Assembly: GCF_040111675.1 (NCBI RefSeq)
Contig: NZ_CP157794.1
Span: forward strand, 372,001 to 436,000
Origin: Salinarimonas sp.
GTDB taxonomy: Bacteria > Pseudomonadota > Alphaproteobacteria > Rhizobiales > Beijerinckiaceae
Length of the DNA: 64,000 nt
Direction: 5' to 3'
Shown here: piece by piece, positions 6,827-16,021 of the stretch
How positions within the stretch are numbered: the first letter of the stretch is position 1
Layout: every line of letters begins with the position of its first letter
Notes under the pieces: generated by a model
Told to the model about the DNA's origin: nothing
The model's database searches: none
Seen by the model: the letters and a program-made list of their open reading frames with translations, nothing else
Made by a program: the position numbers and the translations under genes

Positions 6827-9232
6827 TCACGCCTTCGCGCCGCTCTCCTCCGGCGCGCCCGTCGTGTTCGCCGAGATGCTCTCCACCGCCTCGGCGTCGG
6901 TGGTGACCGGGACCTGCGGCTTCGACGCGTCGGCCGCGCCGTTGGTCGCGCGCTCGGCGAGGATGCGCAGCGGCGGGGCCGAGCCGTCCTTGCCCTCGCC
7001 GGCGTACAGGGTGAGGTGCGGGAAGGGGATCTCGATGCCGCGCGCGTCGAAGACCTGCTTGACCATCTCCAGATAGGCGCGGCCCGTCGCCCATTGCTTG
7101 CCGGGCGCCGTCTTGATGCGGGCGCGGATGACGACGGCGGAATCGGCCAGCGCCTCCACGCCCCAGAGCTCGAACGGCCCCAGGATGTCCGGCCCGTGCT
7201 CCTCCGACTGCGTGAGCAGGTCGAAGGCCTCCTGCATCGCCTGCTTCACCTCGACCACGTTCTCGCGATAGGCGACGCCGATGTCGGCCACGTAATAGGC
7301 GAAGTGGCGCATCATGTTGGAGACCATGTCGACGGACGAGAACGGAACGACGTGGTACGTGCCCTGCAGGTCGCGGATCGAGACGGAGCGGATCGTCAGC
7401 CGCTCGACCACGCCGGAGATGCCGCCGGCGGAGACGACGTCGCCCTCGTTCATGGCGTTCTCGAGCTGGATGAACACGCCGGTGATGACGTCCTGCACCA
7501 GCTTCTGCGCGCCGAAGCCCACCGCGAGGCCGACCACGCCCGCGCCGGCGAGGAGCGGGCCGACGTTCACGCCGAGCTCGGCCAGAACCATGATCGCCAC
7601 GACGACGACGAGCGTCACCGTGAAGGCGTTGCGGAACAGCGAGAGCAGCGTGCGCTCGCGCGCCGTCGGCGGCGTGCCGTAATCCGGGTTGAGCCGGTAT
7701 TCCACCCAGGACGAGACGATGATGTAGGCGGCGATCCCGAACAGGATCAGCAGGAAGGCCGAGATCAGCGCCGTCGTCACCTCGAAGCCGACGCCGGTCG
7801 AGGCCCAGGCGAGGAAGTCGAACAGCTCCCAGGCCTGCGCCACGGCGACGAGCACGCCGATCAGCACGACGAGCCGGATCACGTGGAGCACCTTCGGCAC
7901 GAAGGCGTTGAGCCGCGATTCGAGCAGAGGCAGGCGCTGCTTGACGTCGGGCGACAGGCGCATGCCCCCCGAGATCACCCGCGACAGGAAGCTCGCCACC
8001 AGAACGCCGATGCCGAGCGCGATCACGCTCTCCAGCGTCGCGCCGAGCATGTAGGTGAGCGCGCCGCGCGGGCGCGTCATCCAGATCAGGAACAGCGCCA
8101 CGAAATAGAGGATCGCGAAGATATGCCAGACCCGCGCCAGCGCCGCCATGAACTTGGCGGTGGCGTCGTTCTCGCCGTTGACGGCGCGCCGCATCATCAG
8201 GTCGCGCACGGCGTCGCGGTTCTGCAGCGTCACCAGGATGCCGATCAGGCAGGCGGTGAGGATGGCGAGCACGCGCACCGCCTGGCCGGCCGTGAAGGAC
8301 ACGTTCCAGGCCGCGATCGGGGCGACGAAGAGGAAGGCGTACACCACGATCGAGGTCGTGCGCGCGATCCAGAAATACCAATACGCCGCGGCGGTGTCGG
8401 TGATCACCGGGAACAGCCGCAGGCTCGAGCGGCGCGGGCGCAGCACGCTTCGGGCGGCGAGCTTGATGCCCTCCGCCATCACGAAGGCGTTGATGAAGAG
8501 CTGCTGGTTGAGCGCGTTCATGCCCGTGGCGCCCCAGCGCACGGCGACGAAGGTGCCGATCGCCCAGGCGGCGGCGAGCGCCGTCGCCTCGAGCGCGAGC
8601 GTGGCGAGGGAGAAGATCGTGCGGCCGATCCAGGTCTCGGTGTGGCGGTGCCGGGCGAGGCGGTCGGCGATGCGGCCCGCGACCCAGCGCAGCACGAGAT
8701 AGGTCGCGACGATCACCGCGATGACGAGGGCGAGGCCGGCGAGCACGCGCCCGAGCCGTTCGACGTCGTCCATCGAGACGTCGCGCCAGAGCGCCCCCAC
8801 CGTGTCGATCGCCCGGCCGGTGACGGCGAAGACGCCGGCGATCTCCTCGGCGATGCCGCGGGTCTGCTCGGCGATCATGCGCGCGAACGGAACGGGCTGC
8901 GCCTCCTCGGCCTGCGCCGCGAGATCGGCGGCCGCCTCCGGCGCGGCGGCGGAGAGCGCCTCGATCAGCCGGGCGCGAGCGGCGTCGTCCTCCAGCACGC
9001 CGAGCAGCGCCTCGAGCTCGGGCGAGACCGGCGTGGCCGTCTCCTCGCCCGCGGGCGCCGTCTCGCCCTCGGCCTCCTGAGCCTGGACCGGCGCAGCGAG
9101 GCCGGGGATCTGCGCCTGCGCGGCCGCACCGGCCAGGACCGCGATGGCGAAAGCGAGAGCGAGAATCAGGGCCACGGCGGCGAGGCGCGTGTGCGAACGG
9201 GCGAAGACGATGAGAGACGGGCGATGGCGCAT
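6827..9232 (-). CDS. Large MscS-family mechanosensitive channel
   Basis: An 801-residue inner-membrane channel of the MscS superfamily that releases solutes on hypo-osmotic shock. It starts with a signal peptide-like segment (residues 1-40, ending AQAQ), then a periplasmic region and about ten membrane segments. The pore helix, roughly residues 540-575, has the small-residue pattern LLAGAGVVGLAVGFGAQ, followed by the conserved GVFIQLENAMNEGD and the beta-domain. The C-terminus is an acidic low-complexity tail. It converges on polA with a 22-nt gap. The length matches the larger YbiO/MscM-type members rather than the 280-residue MscS. Confidence 0.9.
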   Translation of the reverse strand: MRHRPSLIVFARSHTRLAAVALILALAFAIAVLAGAAAQAQIPGLAAPVQAQEAEGETAPAGEETATPVSPELEALLGVLEDDAARARLIEALSAAAPEAAADLAAQAEEAQPVPFARMIAEQTRGIAEEIAGVFAVTGRAIDTVGALWRDVSMDDVERLGRVLAGLALVIAVIVATYLVLRWVAGRIADRLARHRHTETWIGRTIFSLATLALEATALAAAWAIGTFVAVRWGATGMNALNQQLFINAFVMAEGIKLAARSVLRPRRSSLRLFPVITDTAAAYWYFWIARTTSIVVYAFLFVAPIAAWNVSFTAGQAVRVLAILTACLIGILVTLQNRDAVRDLMMRRAVNGENDATAKFMAALARVWHIFAILYFVALFLIWMTRPRGALTYMLGATLESVIALGIGVLVASFLSRVISGGMRLSPDVKQRLPLLESRLNAFVPKVLHVIRLVVLIGVLVAVAQAWELFDFLAWASTGVGFEVTTALISAFLLILFGIAAYIIVSSWVEYRLNPDYGTPPTARERTLLSLFRNAFTVTLVVVVAIMVLAELGVNVGPLLAGAGVVGLAVGFGAQKLVQDVITGVFIQLENAMNEGDVVSAGGISGVVERLTIRSVSIRDLQGTYHVVPFSSVDMVSNMMRHFAYYVADIGVAYRENVVEVKQAMQEAFDLLTQSEEHGPDILGPFELWGVEALADSAVVIRARIKTAPGKQWATGRAYLEMVKQVFDARGIEIPFPHLTLYAGEGKDGSAPPLRILAERATNGAADASKPQVPVTTDAEAVESISANTTGAPEESGAKA

Positions 9233-9354
9233 GAAGTCGGGGGAGGGACAGGGGATCCGGAGAAGAAGCCCGCGCGAATCCGCGCCGGCGCGAAGGCCGC
9301 ACTATAGGGAAATGCTGCGCGAGGAAAACCGCCCCTCCCGCATATCGGCTCTGC

Positions 9355-9918
9355 TCACGCGCCCGTGAAGGCGATGGCGATCCCGTCCGCCGTATGCCGC
9401 ACCACCTGCGCCGGCATGGCCCCGAGCCGCGCGCGGGTCCCGATCGGCGGGCGCGCGGCGGTCTCGAGGCGCGCGCCGCCGAAGGAGAGATCGCGCACGA
9501 CGACCGCCTCGGCCGCCTCGCCGTCGAGGGCGAGGGTGGCGGCGGCGGGCGGCGGCAGGTGCCGCTCGTGCCGGCGCAGCTCCGCCCGCGCGCCGTCGAG
9601 CCGCTGCTCCAGCCAGATCAAGGCGGCGACCCGGTCCGGCCGGCCGTCCCGGTCGAAGGCGATCGCGAAGCCGTCCTCGAGGAAGCGCGCCACGCGGCCG
9701 CGCACGAGGCCGATCTGCCCGATCAGGGCCGAGACGATCTCGCCCTCGACCACCGGCGCCGCGCAGGCCAGCGCCGCGCCGTCGGCGGAGACGCAGGTCG
9801 TCTCGGCGAGGAAGGCCGATCCGTCGCCGAGCGCGACCCGGCAGGGCAGCGCGATCGCGATCCGCTCCGCCCGCCGGCGGTCGACATGGAACGGGGAATA
9901 GGCCTGGTCGAGCCGCAT
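9355..9918 (-). CDS. Tandem PilZ-domain protein (c-di-GMP binding)
   Basis: A 187-residue protein with two PilZ domains. The first (residues ~12-100) has the RRAER form of the RxxxR motif, but the DxSxxG motif reads CVSADG, so its acidic residue is missing. The second (residues ~110-187) has an RRHER segment and a canonical DLSFGG. Only the second domain therefore keeps a full c-di-GMP site. The gene lies 101 nt downstream of lutC on the same strand. Target process is unknown; PilZ proteins usually act on motility, secretion or polysaccharide synthesis. Confidence 0.8.
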   Translation of the reverse strand: MRLDQAYSPFHVDRRRAERIAIALPCRVALGDGSAFLAETTCVSADGAALACAAPVVEGEIVSALIGQIGLVRGRVARFLEDGFAIAFDRDGRPDRVAALIWLEQRLDGARAELRRHERHLPPPAAATLALDGEAAEAVVVRDLSFGGARLETAARPPIGTRARLGAMPAQVVRHTADGIAIAFTGA

Positions 9919-10019
9919 CGCAACGCCCTCGTGCGCGGCGCGGAAACCGCCCGCGCCGATCCCGAGAGCATGCGCGCGGCCTCTTGCGCGGAGCTTGCGG
10001 CAGCGTCGGCGCCCGACGC

Positions 10020-10724
10020 TCAGCCGCCGGACGCGCCCCCGCCGACGAGGACGATGTGCAGCCGCCGCGGGCCGTGGGCGCCGAGGAACATGGTCTGCTC
10101 GATGTCGGCCGAGCGGGAGGGGCCGGTGACCCAGTTCACCGTGCGCGGCATCGCGCCCTTGCCGAGGCGCTCGCGCAGGCGCGCCCAGAGCGTCTCGTAG
10201 TCGCCCGCCACCTCCGCCGCGTCGAGGACGACGATGTGGTTGTCGGGCAGGAAATTGAGCGTCGTCGGGTTCTCGGGCCCGGAGACGAGGGCGAGCGTGC
10301 CGCTCTCCGCGACGCCGCCCATGGCGTGGCTCACCGCGTTGAGGTCGCGCCCGTCGCTCGGGCCGATGGCGATCTCGAGGGGCGTGTCGTCCCAGGGCAG
10401 GGCGGAGAGCCGCGGATCGGAGCCCATCCGCAGCGTGGCGGGCAGGTTGTGCGAGCGCAGATAGGCCGCGATCGCCGCCGGGACCTCGCCCGGCGCCTCG
10501 ACCTCGGCCACGGTGGCGAGCGCCGCCTCGGCCTGGGCGATGAACAGCTCGAGGCGGGCGCGGCCCTCCACCTGCCCGCGGGCGGGCACGACCCCCGCCG
10601 GCGCGCCGGCGAGGCGCTCGGCGACGACGGCGCGGCGGGGGGCCTCGCGCCCGGTGACCCCGAGCGAGCGGCGGATGGTGGCGAGGATGTCGTCGCGGGC
10701 GGAGGTGTCGCGGGCGGTGCTCAT
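10020..10724 (-). CDS. lutC: Lactate utilization protein C (LUD domain)
   Basis: A 234-residue LUD-domain protein matching LutC, the small subunit of the LutABC L-lactate oxidation complex. The GGVAESGTLAL and VSGPENP segments and the final VLVGGGASGG are typical of the LUD fold. It begins 10 nt after lutB on the same strand, so the two are co-transcribed. No lutA is found in the window. Confidence 0.88.
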   Translation of the reverse strand: MSTARDTSARDDILATIRRSLGVTGREAPRRAVVAERLAGAPAGVVPARGQVEGRARLELFIAQAEAALATVAEVEAPGEVPAAIAAYLRSHNLPATLRMGSDPRLSALPWDDTPLEIAIGPSDGRDLNAVSHAMGGVAESGTLALVSGPENPTTLNFLPDNHIVVLDAAEVAGDYETLWARLRERLGKGAMPRTVNWVTGPSRSADIEQTMFLGAHGPRRLHIVLVGGGASGG

Positions 10725-10734
10725 CGTCCCCTCC

Positions 10735-12186
10735 TCACGCCGCGCGTTTCGCGGGCGCCGCGCGCCCGGCGCGCTCGCGGGCGAAGCGCTCCTGGAAGGT
10801 GCCGCCCTGGGGGGCGGGGAAGTCGCGGTACTTCGTCCAGCCGGCGGCGAGGGGCAGCCAGGCGAAACGGCCCTTCGAGCGCCCGGCGAAGGCCAGCGCG
10901 CCCATGCCGATCCGGGTCGCGAGGCGATAGAGCGCCGGGCGCCGCGCGAAGAAGGCCCAGGCCTTCAGGCCGGAGCGGACGGTGGCGGGGGAGAGGTGGC
11001 GCTCGAACTCGCGCTCGCGCCAGTGCCGCATCAGCTTCGGCAGCGGGATGCGCACGGGGCACACGCTCTCGCAGCGCCCGCAGAAGGTGGAGGCGTTGGG
11101 CAGGTGGCCGCCCTTGTCGACGCCGATCAGCGAGGGCGTCAGCACCGCCCCCATCGGACCCGGATAAACCCACCCGTAGGCATGGCCTCCGACCGCGTGA
11201 TACACGGGGCAGTGGTTCATGCAGGCGCCGCAGCGGATGCAGCGCAGCATTTCTTCGAAGTCGGTGCCCAGCATCGCCGAGCGGCCGTTGTCCAGCAACA
11301 CCACATGGTACGACGCCGGGCCGTCCTCGTCAACATCGCGGCGGGGGCCGGTGGAGAAGGTGGTGTAGACGGAGAGTTCCTGGCCGGTGGCGGAGCGGGC
11401 GAGAACACGCAGAAGTTGAGACGCGTCCTCCAGCGTCGGCACGAGCTTCTCGAGCGAGGCCAGCACGACGTGGGTCTTGGGCAGGATCTGCGTGAGGTCG
11501 CCGTTGCCCTCGTTCGTCACGATGACGGAGGAGCCCGTCTCGGCGATCAGGAAGTTCGCGCCCGTGATGCCGACGTCGGCGGCGAGGAAGCGGTCGCGCA
11601 GCACGCCGCGGGCCTCGGTGAGGAGGCTCACGGGCTCGGAGAGGTCGCGCTTGGGGTCGAGATGGGTGTGCGCCCGGCGGAAATCCTCCTCCACCTGGGT
11701 GGCGTTGACGTGCACGGCGGGCGCGATGATGTGCGAGGGCGCCTCGTGCCGCAGCTGGATGATGTACTCGCCGAGATCGGTCTCCACCGGCTCGATGCCC
11801 TCGCCCTCGAGATGGGCGTTGAGCCCGATCTCCTCGGCGATCATCGACTTGCCCTTGGTGACGGTCCGCGCCCCCGCCTCCCGGCAGATCTCGGTGACGA
11901 TGCGGCGCGCCTCCGCCGCGTCGCGGGCGAAATGCACGATCCCGCCCGTCTCCTCCACCTTGGCGACGTAGGCCTCGAGATAGAGGTCGAGATGCGCGAG
12001 CGTGTGGTTCTTGATGTCCCGCGCCGAATCTCGCAGCGCCTCGAATTCCGGCAGCCGCTCCGCCGCCTTCACCCGCTTCTCGATGAACCCCACCCGCACG
12101 TTCCCCATCGCCCGCTGCAGCTGGACGTCGTGCAGGGCCCGGTGGGCGTTGTCCTTGAACTGGGGGGAGGTGGCGTGAACGGACAT
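10735..12186 (-). CDS. lutB: Lactate utilization protein B (4Fe-4S, LUD domain)
   Basis: A 483-residue LutB/LldF protein combining a LUD domain (residues ~70-300) with two 4Fe-4S motifs, CIRCGACMNHCPVY and CGRCESVCPV, and a C-terminal DUF3390-like tail. It would pass electrons from lactate oxidation to the respiratory chain. The ATG at 12186 is preceded by GGGAG; the open frame continues ~400 nt upstream through repeat sequence without coding character, so the shorter start is preferred. The usual upstream partner lutA (CCG-motif protein) is absent; instead a dispersed repeat and an IS110-family element follow. Confidence 0.9.
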   Translation of the reverse strand: MSVHATSPQFKDNAHRALHDVQLQRAMGNVRVGFIEKRVKAAERLPEFEALRDSARDIKNHTLAHLDLYLEAYVAKVEETGGIVHFARDAAEARRIVTEICREAGARTVTKGKSMIAEEIGLNAHLEGEGIEPVETDLGEYIIQLRHEAPSHIIAPAVHVNATQVEEDFRRAHTHLDPKRDLSEPVSLLTEARGVLRDRFLAADVGITGANFLIAETGSSVIVTNEGNGDLTQILPKTHVVLASLEKLVPTLEDASQLLRVLARSATGQELSVYTTFSTGPRRDVDEDGPASYHVVLLDNGRSAMLGTDFEEMLRCIRCGACMNHCPVYHAVGGHAYGWVYPGPMGAVLTPSLIGVDKGGHLPNASTFCGRCESVCPVRIPLPKLMRHWREREFERHLSPATVRSGLKAWAFFARRPALYRLATRIGMGALAFAGRSKGRFAWLPLAAGWTKYRDFPAPQGGTFQERFARERAGRAAPAKRAA

Positions 12187-12441
12187 GGCGGCTCCCGGGG
12201 TTCTGGTTGGAACCGTTGTAGCGGGGGATGCGCGGGTTGGCGAGGGGGGCGGAGGGTCGCGGGGGGATGGGGGAGGGGGGAGGGCGCCGTCCTTACCTGC
12301 GACGGTACCGCCGTGCTCGGTCCGCGCAAGGGCTTCGCCCTCCTCCGCTGCGCTGCGGCCCTTCGGGTGCGCTCCCCTGCGCGCGGCGGTGCGTGCGAGG
12401 CACGACGGCTCCGGGGGGATGACGGGCGCCCGACTCGCCAT
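12187..12441. repeat. Intergenic region holding one copy of dispersed repeat B
   Basis: Between lutB and the IS110-family element there is no gene. Positions about 12307-12413 hold a GC-rich imperfect palindrome whose outer arms read GCCGTCGTGC-like and GCACGACGGC. The same ~107-bp unit occurs at about 38969-39079 with high similarity, including the internal AAGGGCTTCGCCCTCCTCCGCT. Similarity continues to CGCCCGACTC near 12435, just before the insertion element begins. Confidence 0.75.
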
Positions 12442-12455
12442 GTGTGGATGCCCCC

Positions 12456-12706
12456 CGTCGAGGCAAGCCGGTTTTCGATCCTCGGGGCATGTGATCGGAT
12501 GCGTCCATGTGTCAGACCTCACGAGTGCGGCCGACCATGGCCGCGGGCCGGTATGGCGATGCGCGGGCCGGGTCCGGATCAAGGGAGAGGGCTCGAAGCC
12601 CAGCGGAGAGTCCTGGTTTTCCCGACCCCGATCTTGCCGATCGGTTTGCCCTTACGGATCGATGCACCTCCTTACGCTCGACACACCGGACGGCGACGGC
12701 CTGCGC
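12456..12706 (-). ncRNA. Candidate IS1111-type guide RNA region
   Basis: This is the non-coding stretch between the transposase stop and the distal inverted repeat. In the IS1111 group of IS110 elements this position carries the RNA that pairs with donor and target DNA. No conserved gene is seen in it. I infer the RNA from position and family only; I could not fold it or identify target- and donor-binding loops. The exact ends are unknown. Confidence 0.35.
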
Positions 12707-13732
12707 TCAGCAGGCCGCACCGGCCGGATCTCTGTAATCCTCCTCGCGCGTCAGCATCGCCCAGATCGTCCGGGCCATCTTGTTGGCGAGCGCGATGGCC
12801 ACAAGCATGCGCGGCTTCCTCGCCAGCATGTTCCCGATCCAGGAGCCTACCGGCGGCGGCGTGCGCACTGCCGATCGCACCACCGCCATCGCCCCGGTGA
12901 TCAAGAGCCGGCGTATGTCGCGCTGGCCCATCTTGGAGGTCTTCCCGAGCCGCTGCTTCCCGCCGCTGGAGTGCTGCAGCGGCGTCAGCCCGAGCCAGGC
13001 CGCGAAGTCGCGCCCTCGGCGGAAGCTCGCCATCGCCGGCGCGAAGGTCTCCACGGCGAGCGCCGTCACGGGTCCGATCCCCGGCATCGTCTGGAGGCGC
13101 CGAGCCGTGCCGGAGGCGCGCGAGGCCGCGCGCATGCGCTCGTCGAGCTCGGCGACCCGCGCATCGAGTACGGCGATCTGCTCGAGCAGCATGCGCGCGA
13201 GGACGACGACGTCCTCCGGCAGATCCGCGCCTTCCTCGAGCGCCTTCGCCAGCCGGTCGACCTGCGCGACCCCGCGGGGAGCGACGAGGCCGTACTCGGC
13301 GAGATGGCCGCGCAGCGCGTTGATCAGCTGCGTGCGCTGGCGCACGAACAGATCGCGGCTGCGAAACAGCATGGCGCTCGCCTGCTGCTCCTGCGTCTTC
13401 ACCGCCACGAACCGCATCGTCGGGCGTACGGCCGCCTCGGCGATCGCCTCCGCATCCGCGGCGTCGTTCTTGTGCCGCTTGACGAACGGCTTGACGTAGG
13501 CCGGCGGAATCAAGCGCACCTCGTGCCCGAGCTTCATGATCTCGCGCCCCCAGCCATGTGCGGTCGCGCAAGCCTCCATCGCGACGACGCACCGCGGCTG
13601 CGCCGCCAGGAACGGCAGGAACCGCGCCCGCGTCAGCGTCTTCCGGAAGGCCACCGACCCGTCCGCCCGCGCCCCGTGGACTTGGAAGAGACGCTTTGCC
13701 AGATCGACCGCGATCATCGTAACTTCGCCCAT
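12707..13732 (-). CDS. IS110-family transposase (DEDD)
   Basis: A 341-residue transposase with the N-terminal DEDD RuvC-like domain (IAVDLAKRLFQVHG at the start, HKNDAADAEAIAEA near residue 97) and the C-terminal transposase_20 domain with GIGPVTALAVE and HSSGGKQRLGKTSKMG, whose serine is catalytic in the family. The ATG follows GGAGGGAG. It appears intact, so the element may be active. Other frames in this span are shadows. Confidence 0.93.
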   Translation of the reverse strand: MGEVTMIAVDLAKRLFQVHGARADGSVAFRKTLTRARFLPFLAAQPRCVVAMEACATAHGWGREIMKLGHEVRLIPPAYVKPFVKRHKNDAADAEAIAEAAVRPTMRFVAVKTQEQQASAMLFRSRDLFVRQRTQLINALRGHLAEYGLVAPRGVAQVDRLAKALEEGADLPEDVVVLARMLLEQIAVLDARVAELDERMRAASRASGTARRLQTMPGIGPVTALAVETFAPAMASFRRGRDFAAWLGLTPLQHSSGGKQRLGKTSKMGQRDIRRLLITGAMAVVRSAVRTPPPVGSWIGNMLARKPRMLVAIALANKMARTIWAMLTREEDYRDPAGAAC

Positions 13733-13921
13733 GGATGCTCCCTCCGCTCGTGGGTTGTGACAGGACCACGATGGCACATCGCGATGCCGTTGGGAGGGGG
13801 CATCCACACCATCAGGGGGATGGGGGCGCGTGATGGTCTACACTCGGGCGTTTTCCGAACTTGCCCGAACCGCACTGCAGCGCAACTCTAACCCGAGATC
13901 GTACGCTGGGGGGGGAGTGCG

Positions 13922-14851
13922 GTGGCTCGGCTCTACATCGCGAACACGGACAACGCCTGGTTCGACTTTCTGGCGGCGCGGCCGGATCTCGACGAGGTCA
14001 ATTTCTGGAAGCCGTCTGCGGGCGGCTTCTCTGCGATCGGGGCCGGTGAGATGTTCGCCTTCAGGCTGAAAGCCCCGCGCAACGCCATCGCCGGGTTCGG
14101 CGTCTTCGCGTTCGCCCAGCCGTCGCCCATCGGTTGGGCCTGGGACGCCTTCGGAGAGCGCAACGGGTGCGCCTCCAAGGACGCGCTCGTCGCGGCGATC
14201 GCGCGCCTCAGGAAAGAGCAAGACGTCACTGAGTTCTCCGAGATCGGCTGCCGCATTCTGATCGACGCGGTGTTTCTGCCCGAGCGCCTCTGGATTCCCG
14301 TGCCGGACGACTGGTCGCCTAACATAGTGGGCGGAAAGACCTACGACGCGCAGGCCGGCGAAGGACGACGCGTTTACAACGCGCTTCTCGCCGCGGCGGA
14401 AGAACTGCGCGCGCCCACTCTCGCCGCCGGCCTGGCCGAAGGCGATCAGGCCCGCTACGGCGAGCCGGCCCTCGTCGCGCCGCGTCTGGGCCAGGGCGGA
14501 TTTCGCCTCGCCGTGGCGCAGGCCTACGGCCGGCAATGCGCGATCTCGAACGGCAAGGTGCTGCCCGCGCTGGACGCGGCGCACATCGTGCCGTTCGGGA
14601 GGGGCGGCGCGCACGCCGTCTCGAACGGAATTCTCCTGCGCAAGGACATCCACAGCGTCTTCGACGCGGGCTTCGCCACGATCGACCCCGACTATTGCTT
14701 CGTCGTCAGCGACAAGGTGAGGACGCTGTTCAACAACGGCGAGGAGTACCGGCGGCTGCACGGGCAGCGGCTCAGGACACCGACGAGGTCCGAGCTGAAG
14801 CCGGATACGGCCTTCCTGCGCTGGCACAATGAGAATGTGTTTCGCGGGTGA
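13922..14851 (+). CDS. HNH endonuclease, putative restriction enzyme
   Basis: A 309-residue protein ending in an HNH_2-type nuclease domain: QCAISNGKVLPALDAAHIVPF, then NGILLRKDIHSVFDAG (residues ~200-255). The N-terminal 180 residues are a separate unrecognised domain, probably for DNA or modified-base recognition. The start is GTG after a purine-rich GGGGGGAG run. It lies between the IS110-family element and the broken restriction-modification gene, so it belongs to a defence-type region. Specificity cannot be told from sequence. Confidence 0.8.
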   Translation: MARLYIANTDNAWFDFLAARPDLDEVNFWKPSAGGFSAIGAGEMFAFRLKAPRNAIAGFGVFAFAQPSPIGWAWDAFGERNGCASKDALVAAIARLRKEQDVTEFSEIGCRILIDAVFLPERLWIPVPDDWSPNIVGGKTYDAQAGEGRRVYNALLAAAEELRAPTLAAGLAEGDQARYGEPALVAPRLGQGGFRLAVAQAYGRQCAISNGKVLPALDAAHIVPFGRGGAHAVSNGILLRKDIHSVFDAGFATIDPDYCFVVSDKVRTLFNNGEEYRRLHGQRLRTPTRSELKPDTAFLRWHNENVFRG

Positions 14852-14935
14852 GGGGAGGCGCCGCGTCCCCTCCGGGCCGCTTCGCGGCCCACCTCCCCTG
14901 CGGGGAGATGGCGGCGCGCTCCGATCGCGCCGGCT

Positions 14936-16006
14936 TTAGCGCATCCGGTCGGCGGCGAACCAGCCGGCTTCGGTGCGGCGGGCGAGGCCGATGGCGGCGA
15001 GGATGCGCAGGCCCTTTTCGACGCGCGCCACGCTGCGCCCGCCGTTGCGGAAGGCGCGGGCGAGGTCGCGCGGGTCGGTGGGGCGGCCGCGGGCGCGGAG
15101 CGCCCGGCGCACGGCCTCGACGAGCTTCTCGTCTTCCTTGGGCAGCGGCGGCGGTTCGACGGCCGCGACAGGTGCGGCGAAGTCGGCCTCGATCTGCACC
15201 TCGCGGCGCTTCATGCCGCGGCCGAACCGCGGGATCTGGTAGTCGGGCCGCAGCCAGCGCACGAGGCCGTTCGCCTCCTCCTCCGCCCGCTCGCGATTGA
15301 GGGCGACGAGCCGCTCCAGGATCGCCTCGTCGGAGAGATCCGCCGGCCAGCCGTAGGCCTCGGCGACGGCGGCGTCGATGCGCCGGTGCAGATCGTGGAT
15401 CACGCCGACGCAGCCCTTGTCGTAGATGGCGCGCTCGCCCTCGTCGAGCGGCGCCGGCGGCGCGCGCCCCGGATCGGGCCGGCGCTCCCAGTCCTCCAGC
15501 GCGGCGATGCGTTCGCGCACATTGTAGAGCCGCGTCATGGTGAGGAAGTCGTGATCGGCGATGACGCGCTTGCGCAGCGCATCGAGTTCCTCCGCGAGCG
15601 CGCCGATGGCGGCGCGTTGGGCGTCGGTGGCGGCGGGGAAGGGGAAGGTGGTGAAGCACCGCGACTTATTATAACGCGGATCATTTCCGACGCCGAGCCA
15701 CCCTCCAACGGCTTCGGCCCACACGATGTGGACGCGAGACGAAAGTACCCCAAGAGCCGCCGCGTCGCCTGAGCATATCGCGATCACCATGTGATCTGGG
15801 AGATAGGATTGCGGAAGAAACTGGAAAATTCGGTGCTTGCTTGTTTCGGTTGTAGCGATATACCGGCTCAAATTTTCTAAAGACGCTCTTAGCGTAGGGC
15901 GGGGTTCGGCAAAAATCCACCAGTTCTCTCGATAACTCCGTCGATTGTTTGTCTCCCTTTCAGGTTTAACATCAATGCTAAGTCTCTGGTACAGCGGTGC
16001 ATACAA
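14936..16006 (-). pseudogene. C-terminal (target-recognition) part of a broken MmeI-like RM gene
   Basis: This frame encodes the target-recognition domain and C-terminal winged-helix-like tail of a single-chain restriction-modification enzyme. Typical segments are NNRRSYRENWW, YIATTETSKHR and GVLSSRVHIVWA followed by FPFP. It continues the methyltransferase part at 16022-17341 in the same frame; only one TAG codon at 16022-16024 separates them (D-stop-AEFRRLYAPLYQ). The first ~700 nt of coding are clearly AT-richer than the surroundings, as often seen for exchanged recognition domains. The 'start' at 16006 is only an in-frame TTG without support. Confidence 0.8.
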
Positions 16007-16021
16007 ACGCCGAAACTCCGC

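Larger units (their letters stand above)
12442..13809 (-). mobile_element. IS110-family (IS1111-like) insertion sequence, 1368 bp
   Basis: A 14-bp perfect inverted repeat, GTGTGGATGCCCCC at 12442-12455 and its complement at 13796-13809, frames a DEDD transposase. The true element ends may lie a few bases outside because IS1111-group repeats are subterminal. The transposase leader is short (~63 nt), while 251 nt of non-coding DNA lies between its stop and the downstream repeat. This arrangement fits the IS1111 group, in which a guide (bridge/seek) RNA is encoded downstream of the transposase. The element sits beside repeat B; no target duplication is expected for this family. Confidence 0.75.

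Noticed and set aside
7016..9307. 763-codon open frame antisense to the MscS gene
   Set aside because: Highly charged low-complexity translation opposite a well-supported membrane channel.
13838..14827. 329-codon minus-strand frame opposite the HNH gene
   Set aside because: The plus-strand HNH protein has a clear catalytic domain; the opposite frame shows only antisense-type composition.
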